Source: Pseudoramibacter fermentans
GTDB lineage: Bacteria > Bacillota > Clostridia > Eubacteriales > Eubacteriaceae
Assembly (NCBI GenBank): GCA_009493725.1
Contig: VOGB01000007.1
Coordinates: 1-7,382 of the forward strand
DNA length: 7,382 nucleotides
Direction: 5' to 3'
The translations under genes were made by a program, and so were the position numbers. The notes beneath the pieces are model-generated. The model did no database searches. It saw only the letters and a list, made by a program, of their open reading frames with translations, and was not told where the DNA came from. Shown in pieces: positions 1 through 4,392 of the stretch (positions are counted from its first letter, which is position 1; every line of letters begins with the position of its first letter).

Positions 1-113
1 TACCCGACCCTGCAAAAGCCACTGGAACAGAAAAAGAAAAACTACAAGCCTTTAGAAAAGTTCGAAACAAAATAAAAGATAATCTATTCGAACTTGTACA
101 AAATTATAAATAG
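1..113 (+). CDS. C-terminal end of an ArsC / low-molecular-weight phosphatase family protein (partial)
   Basis: This open frame enters from the left edge and ends at the TAG at 111-113, giving about 36 residues. The tail contains PDPAKATGTEKEKLQAF followed by RKVRNKI. A DPA(K)xxGTExEK...AFRxVRxxI pattern of this kind closes members of the thioredoxin-coupled arsenate reductase/low-molecular-weight tyrosine phosphatase superfamily, just before the last helix. The catalytic CX5R loop would lie upstream, outside the window, so activity cannot be judged. If it is ArsC, it would reduce arsenate to arsenite in the cytoplasm and probably belong to an ars operon to the left, a common Lactobacillus plasmid cargo. 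The hairpin at 153-195 would end this transcript. The family call rests on about 20 residues. Confidence 0.5.
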   Translation, partial: PDPAKATGTEKEKLQAFRKVRNKIKDNLFELVQNYK

Positions 114-152
114 GGTCCATTTCTAACAAATAACCCCTCGAAAACCTTGTTA

Positions 153-195
153 AAATAACCCCCAACATCTATATTATAGATGTTGGGGGTTATTT
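153..195. terminator. Bidirectional intrinsic terminator, perfect 21-bp inverted repeat
   Basis: Bases 153-173 are the exact reverse complement of 175-195, with a CCCCC/GGGGG core and AT-rich ends. A/T runs flank both sides (ATTTATTTT to the right; AAAAT to the left, reading as U-rich on the minus strand). It lies between two converging units, the ArsC-like gene on the plus strand (stop at 113) and the toxin-antitoxin operon on the minus strand (stop at 223), and probably serves both. Confidence 0.85.
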
Positions 196-222
196 ATTTT
201 CATATTATAAAAATAACTTCTT

Positions 223-579
223 TTATTCGTCATTTTTTCGATACCTTTTAGCACGATTTTGACCAGGAAATAAACGATCATGTGATCCGACTCGAATGCC
301 AATTAAGACTAGTTCATCTTTATCAATCGTATAAACCACCAGGACATCGTTAGTTTCGCTTGGTGTTTTGTTTTTCGGGGTATCTCGTAAGTGAAATTCA
401 TTATACCCGCTCATTCGCCGATTAAGCTCATGATCTTCAAATTCTGGTGGTAATTGTTGTTGCTCAAGCAACAGGTCAATGGCTGCTCGAACTTCATCAA
501 TAATAGATTTGTCTAAACTGGCTAACCGTTTTAGATCAGCATTAAAGGTTGCACGTGGTTTAAATCTTAGTTTTTTCAT
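223..579 (-). CDS. YafQ-family type II toxin (RelE/ParE superfamily ribosome-dependent mRNA endonuclease)
   Basis: This 118-residue protein is the toxin of a type II toxin-antitoxin pair. By family it should cleave mRNA in the ribosomal A site. It lines up with E. coli YafQ at the functional positions: DHEL gives H50, FHL gives H63, DVLVVY supplies D78 (YafQ D67), IRVGSH gives R96 and H100 (YafQ R83 and H87), and F104 matches F91. Two differences stand out: an extra loop of about 11 residues (67-77) between H63 and D78, and V79 where YafQ has W68. The 118 residues compare with about 92 for YafQ; the rest of the excess is a basic C-terminal tail (RAKRYRK). Its ATG overlaps the antitoxin stop as TAATG, so translation is probably coupled and antitoxin is made first. 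Confidence 0.87.
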   Translation of the reverse strand: MKKLRFKPRATFNADLKRLASLDKSIIDEVRAAIDLLLEQQQLPPEFEDHELNRRMSGYNEFHLRDTPKNKTPSETNDVLVVYTIDKDELVLIGIRVGSHDRLFPGQNRAKRYRKNDE

Positions 580-857
580 TATTTAAACTGACCCCAATAA
601 TCATCATCTGATTCAACAATTTCATCGTCAGGTAAAACATGGCGTTTAATTAACTGATCACGTGCAATTGCATATTCTAACGAACCTTCTTTCGCTTTTA
701 ATGCTCTTTCTAGCCAGTCCATTTTTTCTTGTGAAACGATGGCTACTGCGCGACTATTTGAACGAGCAATATAAACGGTTTCGTCTTCGTCATTAACTTG
801 ATCTAAATATTTTTTTAGGTTAGCGCGAAAATCGCTCTGTGTTAGTGCTAATGTCAT
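579..857 (-). CDS. Phd/YefM-family antitoxin
   Basis: The antitoxin partner of the downstream toxin. Residues 1-50 carry the Phd/YefM fold signature: the SDFRANLKKYLDQV helix region, then VYIAR and AVAIVS strands that form the DNA-binding dimer domain. The acidic C-terminal half (DDEIVESDDDYW) is the type of tail that wraps the toxin. I place the start at the ATG at 857, giving 92 residues. The mRNA reads AAAGGGTGG five bases ahead of it, whereas a GTG three codons upstream (866) lies inside that ribosome site. Phd/YefM antitoxins normally repress their own operon, alone or with toxin, and three GTAC-centred repeats sit in the promoter. YafQ toxins are classically paired with DinJ (ribbon-helix-helix) antitoxins, so this is a mixed pairing. 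Confidence 0.87.
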   Translation of the reverse strand: MTLALTQSDFRANLKKYLDQVNDEDETVYIARSNSRAVAIVSQEKMDWLERALKAKEGSLEYAIARDQLIKRHVLPDDEIVESDDDYWGQFK

Positions 858-872
858 ATTTACCACCCTTTC

Positions 873-913
873 ATTGTACTTAATATTGTACTCTAATTTG
901 TACTAAAAATCAA
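873..913 (-). promoter_or_regulatory. Toxin-antitoxin promoter with three 12-bp-spaced operator repeats
   Basis: Read on the minus strand, TTGATT (913-908) and TACAAT (890-885) are separated by 17 bp, a near-consensus sigma-A promoter. On the plus strand the motif (A/T)TTGTACT occurs at 873, 885 and 897, exactly 12 bp apart, overlapping the -10 box and the start of the transcript. YefM-type repressors are known to bind TGTACA-cored sites, so this is a good candidate autoregulatory operator. The recombinase gene on the plus strand must also be transcribed from or through this 75-bp gap. Its possible boxes (TTTACC 859-864 and TAATAT 881-886, 16 bp apart) overlap the same repeats. Confidence 0.65.
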
Positions 914-933
914 TTTTTTAAGGAGCTAAAACT

Positions 934-1521
934 ATGCAACAAGTTGTCTTACCCATCAAAGATTCTAACGTTCTCAAAGAGGTTCAAGATACCTTACTCA
1001 ACAATTTTAAAGCTGGCCGGCGTAACTATACAGTTTTTCAAGTTGGCAAAGCGACACTGTTGCGAGTCAGTGATGTCATGTGCTTAAAACAGATCGACAT
1101 TTTTAATCTGGACGGTACAATTAAACAAAATGCGTTCATTCACGATCGAAAAACGGGTAAGCCTAATACCTTGTACCTTAAACCAGTTCAAACAGAGCTC
1201 TTATTGTATCGCCAATGGCTACTTGATCATCAGCTGGATTCTGAATGGCTCTTTCCTTCCATTCAACACCCCGAACGCCATATCACGGAAAAACAGTTCT
1301 ACAAAATTATGAGTAAGGTTGGCGAGCTGTTAGGCATTAATTATCTAGGGACCCATACAATGCGCAAAACCGGGGCTTATCGTGTCTACACACAATCAAA
1401 CTATAATATTGGCTTAGTCATGAATCTGCTCAATCATTCCAGTGAGGCGATGACTTTAGCTTATTTAGGCTTAGACCAGGCTAGTACCGAAACGATGCTG
1501 GATCAGATTGATTTTGGTTAG
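934..1521 (+). CDS. Short tyrosine recombinase (plasmid integrase/resolvase type)
   Basis: A 195-residue site-specific recombinase consisting essentially of the catalytic domain. The expected residues are present in order: R44 in TLLRVSDVM, K73 in DRKTGK, H141 and R144 in HTMRKT, H168 in LNHSS, and the nucleophile Y177 in AYLGLD. The usual N-terminal core-binding domain (about 100 residues in XerC/D) is missing. The gene starts at ATG 934 with AAGGAG at 920-925 and 8-bp spacing, so the short form is genuine rather than a missed start. Such proteins on Gram-positive plasmids are thought to resolve multimers or invert or integrate segments. The stop overlaps the ribosome site of the next gene, so the two are almost certainly one operon. 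The target site is not known. Confidence 0.85.
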   Translation: MQQVVLPIKDSNVLKEVQDTLLNNFKAGRRNYTVFQVGKATLLRVSDVMCLKQIDIFNLDGTIKQNAFIHDRKTGKPNTLYLKPVQTELLLYRQWLLDHQLDSEWLFPSIQHPERHITEKQFYKIMSKVGELLGINYLGTHTMRKTGAYRVYTQSNYNIGLVMNLLNHSSEAMTLAYLGLDQASTETMLDQIDFG

Positions 1522-1533
1522 GAGGTTGTCCTT

Positions 1534-1893
1534 ATGGATTTAGATTTTAAAACCAACAAATATGAGCTGTTTGATGATTGGCACCAAAACAAGACTAAAC
1601 AAGAATTTACACAAAAGTTGCAGCAACAAGCTCAAGTTGAAAAAACACAGCTACCACAATTATTGTCGCGTGAAGACTTAAAAATTCGTTGGCAGATGAA
1701 CTCTCGTCAAAGTGTTCATCAAGTTGCTAGTAAACCTGATTTCCCACAACCTGTTTTTGCTTTTAATCATGGTAAGACGCCACTTTACTTAGCAACTGAA
1801 ATTCAAATTTTTGAAATTAATCACCCCTGGGTTCTAACTCCTAGTGCTCGGCTTGCTTATAGTTATTGGATTCTTCACAATGTGATTAGTTAA
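1534..1893 (+). CDS. Small helix-turn-helix protein, possible excisionase/recombination partner
   Basis: A 119-residue protein starting 12 bases after the recombinase stop; its AGGAGG (1520-1525) overlaps that stop, with 8-bp spacing to ATG. Residues 1-42 are polar and glutamine/lysine-rich. The segment LLSREDLKIRW...SVHQVASKPDFPQPVF (about 43-76), followed by PLYLATEI and E94, resembles the AlpA/MerR-like wing-helix seen in excisionases: helix-turn-helix, then a PDFPxP turn, then a strand and an acidic helix. The last 30 residues are more hydrophobic and aromatic and match nothing I recognise. Tight coupling to the recombinase suggests a directionality factor or accessory DNA-binding protein, but it could equally regulate the operon. 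The fold call comes from motif reading only. Confidence 0.6.
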   Translation: MDLDFKTNKYELFDDWHQNKTKQEFTQKLQQQAQVEKTQLPQLLSREDLKIRWQMNSRQSVHQVASKPDFPQPVFAFNHGKTPLYLATEIQIFEINHPWVLTPSARLAYSYWILHNVIS

Positions 1894-1901
1894 TCTTTAG
1901 A

Positions 1902-1934
1902 TTTAGCGCTAGGTTCTTAATCGTTGGCGCTAGC
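1902..1934. repeat. Pair of GCGCTAG direct repeats 21 bp apart
   Basis: GCGCTAG occurs at 1906-1912 and 1927-1933, two helical turns apart; the surrounding TTRGCGCTAGS context matches at 9 of 11 positions. The first copy is part of the 8-bp palindrome TAGCGCTA (1904-1911). It lies just after the excisionase-like gene and before oriT. It may be a binding site for the recombinase or its partner, but a chance repeat of this size cannot be excluded. Confidence 0.3.
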
Positions 1935-1947
1935 CTTCTAATACAGA

Positions 1948-1971
1948 TAATCCCCATTTTGTTGGGGATTA
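1948..1971. other. 9-bp hairpin between the recombinase operon and oriT
   Basis: TAATCCCCA (1948-1956) pairs with TGGGGATTA (1963-1971) over a 6-base loop. No T-run follows on either strand, so it is not a clear intrinsic terminator. It ends 5 bp before the oriT inverted repeat and could be an accessory oriT structure or a weak end for the recombinase transcript. Confidence 0.4.
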
Positions 1972-1976
1972 AATCT

Positions 1977-2011
1977 ACCCTTGACAAGTGTCAAGGGTGT
2001 AAGTGCGCATT
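1977..2011 (+). other. oriT: origin of conjugative transfer, MOBQ (RSF1010/pSK41-like) type
   Basis: A perfect inverted repeat, ACCCTTGACA (1977-1986) and TGTCAAGGGT (1989-1998), is followed at once by TAAGTGCGCATT (2000-2011). A relaxase-binding inverted repeat directly 5' of a TAAGTGCG-C core is the layout of the RSF1010 oriT and of related Gram-positive oriTs recognised by MobA/Nes-type (MOBQ) relaxases. By analogy the nick falls between 2007 and 2008, so sequence to the right of 2008 would enter the recipient first. No relaxase or coupling-protein gene is in this window. The plasmid is either self-mobilising through genes elsewhere or mobilised in trans. The family assignment is from recognition of the core. 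Confidence 0.8.
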
Positions 2012-2237
2012 GACCTCGTTTCACTCGGTCTGCTGATTTCCCATCACTAATTTTAGTGTCCTTTATCTAATATCATTACTAGACCTGCTTTAAACACACT
2101 CTTTAGCCATAATAGCTCTCATTGATTCGTTATTAGTTTTAACTAGATAATTAAAACAATTAACAACATGAGATACACTGAAAAATGGCCAGATGAGTAT
2201 CTTTTTACAAGAATATCAAGCTTATATATTTCCTAAA
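2012..2237. other. Non-coding spacer right of oriT
   Basis: No convincing gene. It holds a small hairpin CACTAA-TT-TTAGTG (2045-2058) and a weak stem AGATAC (2171-2176)/GTATCT (2197-2202) over a 20-base loop, followed by T5, which might end plus-strand transcription. A 22-codon plus-strand frame from ATG 2168 has no ribosome binding site. If transfer proceeds rightward from the nic site, this would be the leading region. Confidence 0.5.
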
Positions 2238-2411
2238 TTATTTCTTGTCTTTATCCTCATTCTTAACTGGAAAAGCGCCAATTCCAAAACCTATAGTAAC
2301 AGCAAGAACAATCCAGTCAAAATCATGTTTATCAAATATTGCACTATAAGCTACAAACAATCCAATCGCCAACAAATATCGTAAAATATACACCCAAATT
2401 TTTTTGCTCAT
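2238..2411 (-). CDS. Small membrane protein of 57 residues, unknown function
   Basis: A minus-strand ORF from ATG 2411 to TAA 2238. Its ribosome site is excellent (AGGAGG at 2425-2420, 8 bases before ATG). The translation begins MSKKIWVYILRYLLAIGLF, has a central polar hinge FDKHDFDW (about 26-33), then a second hydrophobic stretch IVLAVTIGFGIGAF (34-47), and ends in a charged tail, NEDKDKK. It therefore reads as a two-helix hairpin membrane protein with lysines at the N-terminus. I do not recognise a family. It stands alone between oriT and the repA end, transcribed in the repA direction 288 bp beyond the repA stop. Codon choice looks normal for the window. An overlapping 63-codon plus-strand frame (2193-2384) lacks a ribosome site and is its shadow. 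Confidence 0.65.
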   Translation of the reverse strand: MSKKIWVYILRYLLAIGLFVAYSAIFDKHDFDWIVLAVTIGFGIGAFPVKNEDKDKK

Positions 2412-2698
2412 AACCCTCTCCTCCTAGAACAAGTTGCTCATACTCAGTTTAATCAATATTAAAAAATTATTCTTGCTAATTCATGTAGCTAAAAAAGAGC
2501 ATAGTTCCCCCTGGAGACTGCTAAGCGTATTTTTAAGCTAGACTAGTCAAGCAGTGATCATTTAAAATGATTAGCCCGCTGATTCAAGTTGGCTAAGCCG
2601 GCTAAAATTGCCCGTTGTTTGCTCGTATAAGCAATTCAATCGCTAATTTAATAAAATATATAGTCCATCGCTAAAACGGCTGAGAAACGATTTTAGAG
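2412..2698. other. Spacer after repA with small palindromes
   Basis: No gene seen in 287 bp. Features are ATCATTT-A-AAATGAT near 2560-2574, TTGCT (2619-2623)/AGCAA (2630-2634), and CTAAAACG (2671-2678) facing CGATTTTAG (2688-2696) just beyond the repA stop. The last is the best candidate for a repA transcript end, but it has a mismatch and no U-run. A clear promoter for the 57-residue gene was not found. Confidence 0.4.
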
Positions 2699-3799
2699 CT
2701 AATTAAAAAGGGGTGCTTGCTGGCTGCTTGTTTCAGGATGTTCAGCTTGATATTTAGCGTTGGCTTTTTTGTTCCAGTAAATGCTAAACAGATTTTGCAT
2801 GGTGCCATACAAGTAATTCTCTACGTTCTTGATATGTTTCTCGTTGCTTCTCAGGGCATTGAAGTAGCGTCTTAATGTCTTGGTCATTAGGGACTTTAGT
2901 TCGGGATCATCTAAAGTAATCCAAACGCCGAGGTCTTTGTGGGCTTTTTCAATGGCATACTTAGCATTTAAGATAATGCCAATGAAGCGACGCATTTGTT
3001 GCGGTGTTCGGCACCAAAAGCTTAAAAGTTGAACAGCTGACGGCTCTAAAAAGAGCTGGCCTGTGTCAGCGTCGGTTAAAAAGTCGTAGGCATGGCTAAC
3101 TAAATCGTGGTTTTGTTGGTTAATTTCTGCTGGTGTGTAATTAGCTGTGGAGAAGTCCAACTGGTGAGTATCTATATTGTATCTATCTTTATCTCTTTCT
3201 TTAGGTTCTTTATCTAGATCGTGTCTATTTTTTAGACTTTCGCTCGTAGCAAGGGTTTGCGGGGTGTCATCAACGGACTTTCGCGAAGGTCTATTTTTTA
3301 GACTTTCGCTTGTAGCAAGGGTTTCAACGGTCTCCCGCGAAGGTCTATTTTTTAGACTTTCGCTCGTAGCAAGGGTTTGCGGCTCTTTTTGGCCATATTC
3401 ACCGCGTAAATAGACGTCCGTTGATCGCATATCTAGTTCGGCCAGGTAAAGTCGGTTGGGTTCATTTTTCCCTGTTTTGGGATTAAAATGCATGGCTTTT
3501 TGATAAAGCAAGCCAGCTTTTTCGAGTTCTTTCTTAACGGTGGCTAATTTTCCCTTTGAACAATTGAATAGATCCATTAATTCTTGATTGGTAAAAATAA
3601 AGTAGACGTGGCCTTCCTCATCAACCCAGTGATTGCGTAAGGAATACTCGAGCCGATCTTTCAGCACCATGTAGGCCAATTTGGCTTCACTACTTAAATA
3701 CCGATATTGTTCGCCGTACATCAATACTTTGGGAAACTGAAAGAACAAGGCCCCATAAACGTTGTCAGCTTGATAAAACTTGAAATTTGTTTGATCCAT
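2699..3799 (-). CDS. repA: RepA_N-family plasmid replication initiator
   Basis: A 366-residue theta-replication initiator. Residues 1-125 match the RepA_N domain (winged-helix DNA binding) of pSK41/pAD1/pLS32-type plasmids: the FKFYQADNVYGALFFQFPK opening, PKVLMYGEQYRYLSSEAKLAY, FTNQELMDLFNCSKGKLATVKKELEKAGL, then NRLYLAEL. A low-complexity linker (about 136-210) contains three copies of TLATSESLKNR, encoded by near-identical DNA repeats that probably form the origin. Residues 225-345 form the variable, host-specific C-terminal domain with aromatic/basic helices. The ATG at 3799 is preceded by AAAGGGAG with 8-base spacing. Transcription should start near 4264, giving a leader of about 465 nt with an attenuator controlled by an antisense RNA. 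The Par-like gene is divergent. Length and order fit the family. Confidence 0.93.
   Translation of the reverse strand: MDQTNFKFYQADNVYGALFFQFPKVLMYGEQYRYLSSEAKLAYMVLKDRLEYSLRNHWVDEEGHVYFIFTNQELMDLFNCSKGKLATVKKELEKAGLLYQKAMHFNPKTGKNEPNRLYLAELDMRSTDVYLRGEYGQKEPQTLATSESLKNRPSRETVETLATSESLKNRPSRKSVDDTPQTLATSESLKNRHDLDKEPKERDKDRYNIDTHQLDFSTANYTPAEINQQNHDLVSHAYDFLTDADTGQLFLEPSAVQLLSFWCRTPQQMRRFIGIILNAKYAIEKAHKDLGVWITLDDPELKSLMTKTLRRYFNALRSNEKHIKNVENYLYGTMQNLFSIYWNKKANAKYQAEHPETSSQQAPLFN
3223..3378. repeat. In-gene iterons, probable origin of replication (oriV)
   Basis: A 36-bp sequence, starting GTCTATTTTTTAGAC and ending AGCAAGGGTTT, occurs at 3223-3258, 3289-3324 and 3343-3378. Copies 1 and 3 are identical and stay identical for 4 more bases; copy 2 differs by one base (3311), which is synonymous. 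Copies 2 and 3 belong to 54-bp tandem units (3271-3324 and 3325-3378, 4 mismatches); copy 1 is separated by an extra 12 bp. Each copy carries a GTCTA/TAGAC mini-palindrome around a T-tract. In characterised RepA_N plasmids the origin lies inside the rep coding sequence at such repeats, so these are the likely RepA binding sites. Confidence 0.75.
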
Positions 3800-3869
3800 T
3801 ATAAAAACTCCCTTTCTATACTCGACCCATGCTGGCTCAAAAGAGAGTTGCTAAAACATCTGACTTGTT

Positions 3870-3947
3870 TTAAAATACAAATCTGATATGCTCTAACTGA
3901 ATTACAAAGCATTCATTGGTTGTGAGGGCTTTGTGATTCATCAGCAT
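3870..3947 (-). CDS. Possible 25-residue leader peptide upstream of repA
   Basis: A short frame in the repA leader runs from ATG 3947 to TAA 3870 (MLMNHKALTTNECFVIQLEH then IRFVF). It ends 71 bp before the repA ATG and sits between the attenuator and repA. The ribosome site is poor (AAGAAAAG-like, A-rich). It spans the 3898-3940 hairpin, so ribosomes on it would disrupt that structure. It could be a translational control element or simply a chance open frame; I rate the latter as slightly more likely. Confidence 0.25.
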   Translation of the reverse strand: MLMNHKALTTNECFVIQLEHIRFVF

Positions 3948-3985
3948 GGATTTCTTTTCTTGGTTGCCCAATCGGCAACTTTTTT
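3883..3985 (+). ncRNA. Candidate second antisense RNA to the repA leader (about 100 nt)
   Basis: On the plus strand, TTGCTA (3848-3853) and TAAAAT (3871-3876) are 17 bp apart, predicting a start near 3883. The transcript would fold TGAATTACAAAGC (3898-3910) with GCTTTGTGATTCA (3928-3940), 13 pairs with one G-U on this strand but a C-A mismatch on the other. It would end at GTTGCC-CAATC-GGCAAC followed by T6 (3963-3985), a proper terminator only in this orientation. It would be complementary to the repA mRNA just ahead of the coding region. The 7-bp inverted repeat TAAAACA/TGTTTTA (3852-3872) overlaps the promoter. Confidence 0.4.
3963..3985 (+). terminator. Intrinsic terminator, plus strand
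   Basis: GTTGCC (3963-3968) pairs with GGCAAC (3974-3979) over a 5-base loop and is followed by six T. On the minus strand no T-run follows. It would stop plus-strand transcripts arising within or upstream of the repA leader. Confidence 0.6.
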
Positions 3986-3990
3986 AATTT

Positions 3991-4033
3991 CTAACAACAA
4001 AATAGGACTAAATAGCCGTTGGCTACTTAGTCC
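3991..4033 (-). terminator. Transcription attenuator in the repA leader
   Basis: In the repA mRNA, GGACTAAGTAGCC (4033-4021) pairs with GGCTATTTAGTCC (4017-4005) over a 3-base loop: 13 pairs with one G-U. UAUUUUGUUGUU follows (4004-3993). The hairpin is about 230 nt into the leader. Its left arm is also perfectly complementary over 12 nt to leader segment GCTACTTAGTCC at 4163-4152, so an antiterminator can form instead. The antisense RNA covers that upstream segment. Binding would leave the left arm free to form this terminator and cut repA expression, as in pT181 and pIP501 copy control. Confidence 0.7.
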
Positions 4034-4065
4034 ATCTTTAATTTCTTGTTTGTTATTATCTACTC

Positions 4066-4095
4066 TTGTCCCGATTTAAGGGTATGAGGTATAAT
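4066..4095 (+). promoter_or_regulatory. Promoter of the antisense copy-control RNA
   Basis: TTGTCC (4066-4071) and TATAAT (4090-4095) are 18 bp apart, with a perfect -10 box. The predicted start is about 4102, between the attenuator and the complementary leader segment. It is the strongest-looking promoter in the replication region, as expected for a constitutive counter-transcript. Confidence 0.72.
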
Positions 4096-4101
4096 GAATA
4101 C

Positions 4102-4223
4102 AAGCACAGAAATCAAAGTTCAAACATTCATTCTGCCAGGTCTGAATGTTTGGACTAAGTAGCTGGTCTCTAGCTACTTGCTAAGAACATAAAATCTCGA
4201 TCTCAATCGGATCGGGATTTTTT
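4102..4223 (+). ncRNA. Antisense RNA (counter-transcript) controlling repA copy number
   Basis: A roughly 120-nt transcript from the promoter at 4066-4095 to the terminator at 4191-4223, antisense to the repA leader. Three hairpins follow in order. GTTCAAACATTCA (4118-4130) pairs with TGAATGTTTGGAC (4143-4155) over a 12-base loop. AAGTAGCT (4157-4164) pairs with AGCTACTT (4172-4179). The terminator stem comes last. Positions 4152-4163, spanning the first two hairpins, are complementary to the repA leader segment that would otherwise form the antiterminator. No ORF with a ribosome site lies inside. RepA_N plasmids such as pSK41 are known to use an antisense RNA at this position. Which loop starts the interaction is not determinable here. 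Confidence 0.72.
4191..4223 (+). terminator. Terminator of the antisense RNA
   Basis: Bases 4191-4202 pair with 4210-4221 (12 pairs, one G-U) over a 7-base loop, and T6 follows at 4218-4223. The minus-strand reading has no T-run, so repA mRNA should read through. Confidence 0.8.
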
Positions 4224-4270
4224 CTTGGCTTGATTTTTATTTACTTTTATTTTGTTGTCAGATTAGTTTC

Positions 4271-4299
4271 AGTTTAGCACACCGCTTTCAGTGCAACAA
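4271..4299 (-). promoter_or_regulatory. Probable repA promoter
   Basis: On the minus strand, TTGTTG (4299-4294) and TAAACT (4276-4271) are 17 bp apart, and a TG one base before the -10 box gives an extended -10. The start would be near 4264, upstream of the whole antisense region, producing the leader that contains the antiterminator and attenuator segments. Confidence 0.6.
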
Positions 4300-4321
4300 T
4301 AACTATCTTTACAGATTCCAG

Positions 4322-4350
4322 TTGTACTTTGAATCGATTAACCTCAAAAT
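4322..4350 (+). promoter_or_regulatory. Possible promoter of the Par-like gene
   Basis: TTGTAC (4322-4327) and CAAAAT (4345-4350) are 17 bp apart, about 43 bp ahead of the TTG start. The -10 box is off consensus at its first base. It lies back-to-back with the repA promoter (about 22 bp between -35 boxes), so a protein bound here could affect both. Confidence 0.4.
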
Positions 4351-4392
4351 AGAAAAAAGGACATTTTTAATTTAACTAGGTGGTGATTGACA

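Noticed and set aside
1130..1312. 60-codon plus-strand ORF inside the recombinase gene
   Set aside because: Alternate-frame shadow of a gene whose catalytic residues are all in the main frame.
2168..2236. 22-codon ORF (MRYTEKWPDEYLF...)
   Set aside because: Protein-like at first glance but no ribosome site, very short, and it overlaps a possible hairpin; no family recognised.
2193..2384. 63-codon plus-strand ORF
   Set aside because: No ribosome site, random-looking translation, and antisense to the 57-residue gene, which has an excellent ribosome site.
3177..3413. 78-codon plus-strand ORF with repeated LFFRLSLVARV
   Set aside because: Its repeats are the antisense reading of the iterons in repA; no ribosome site, and the RepA frame explains the region.
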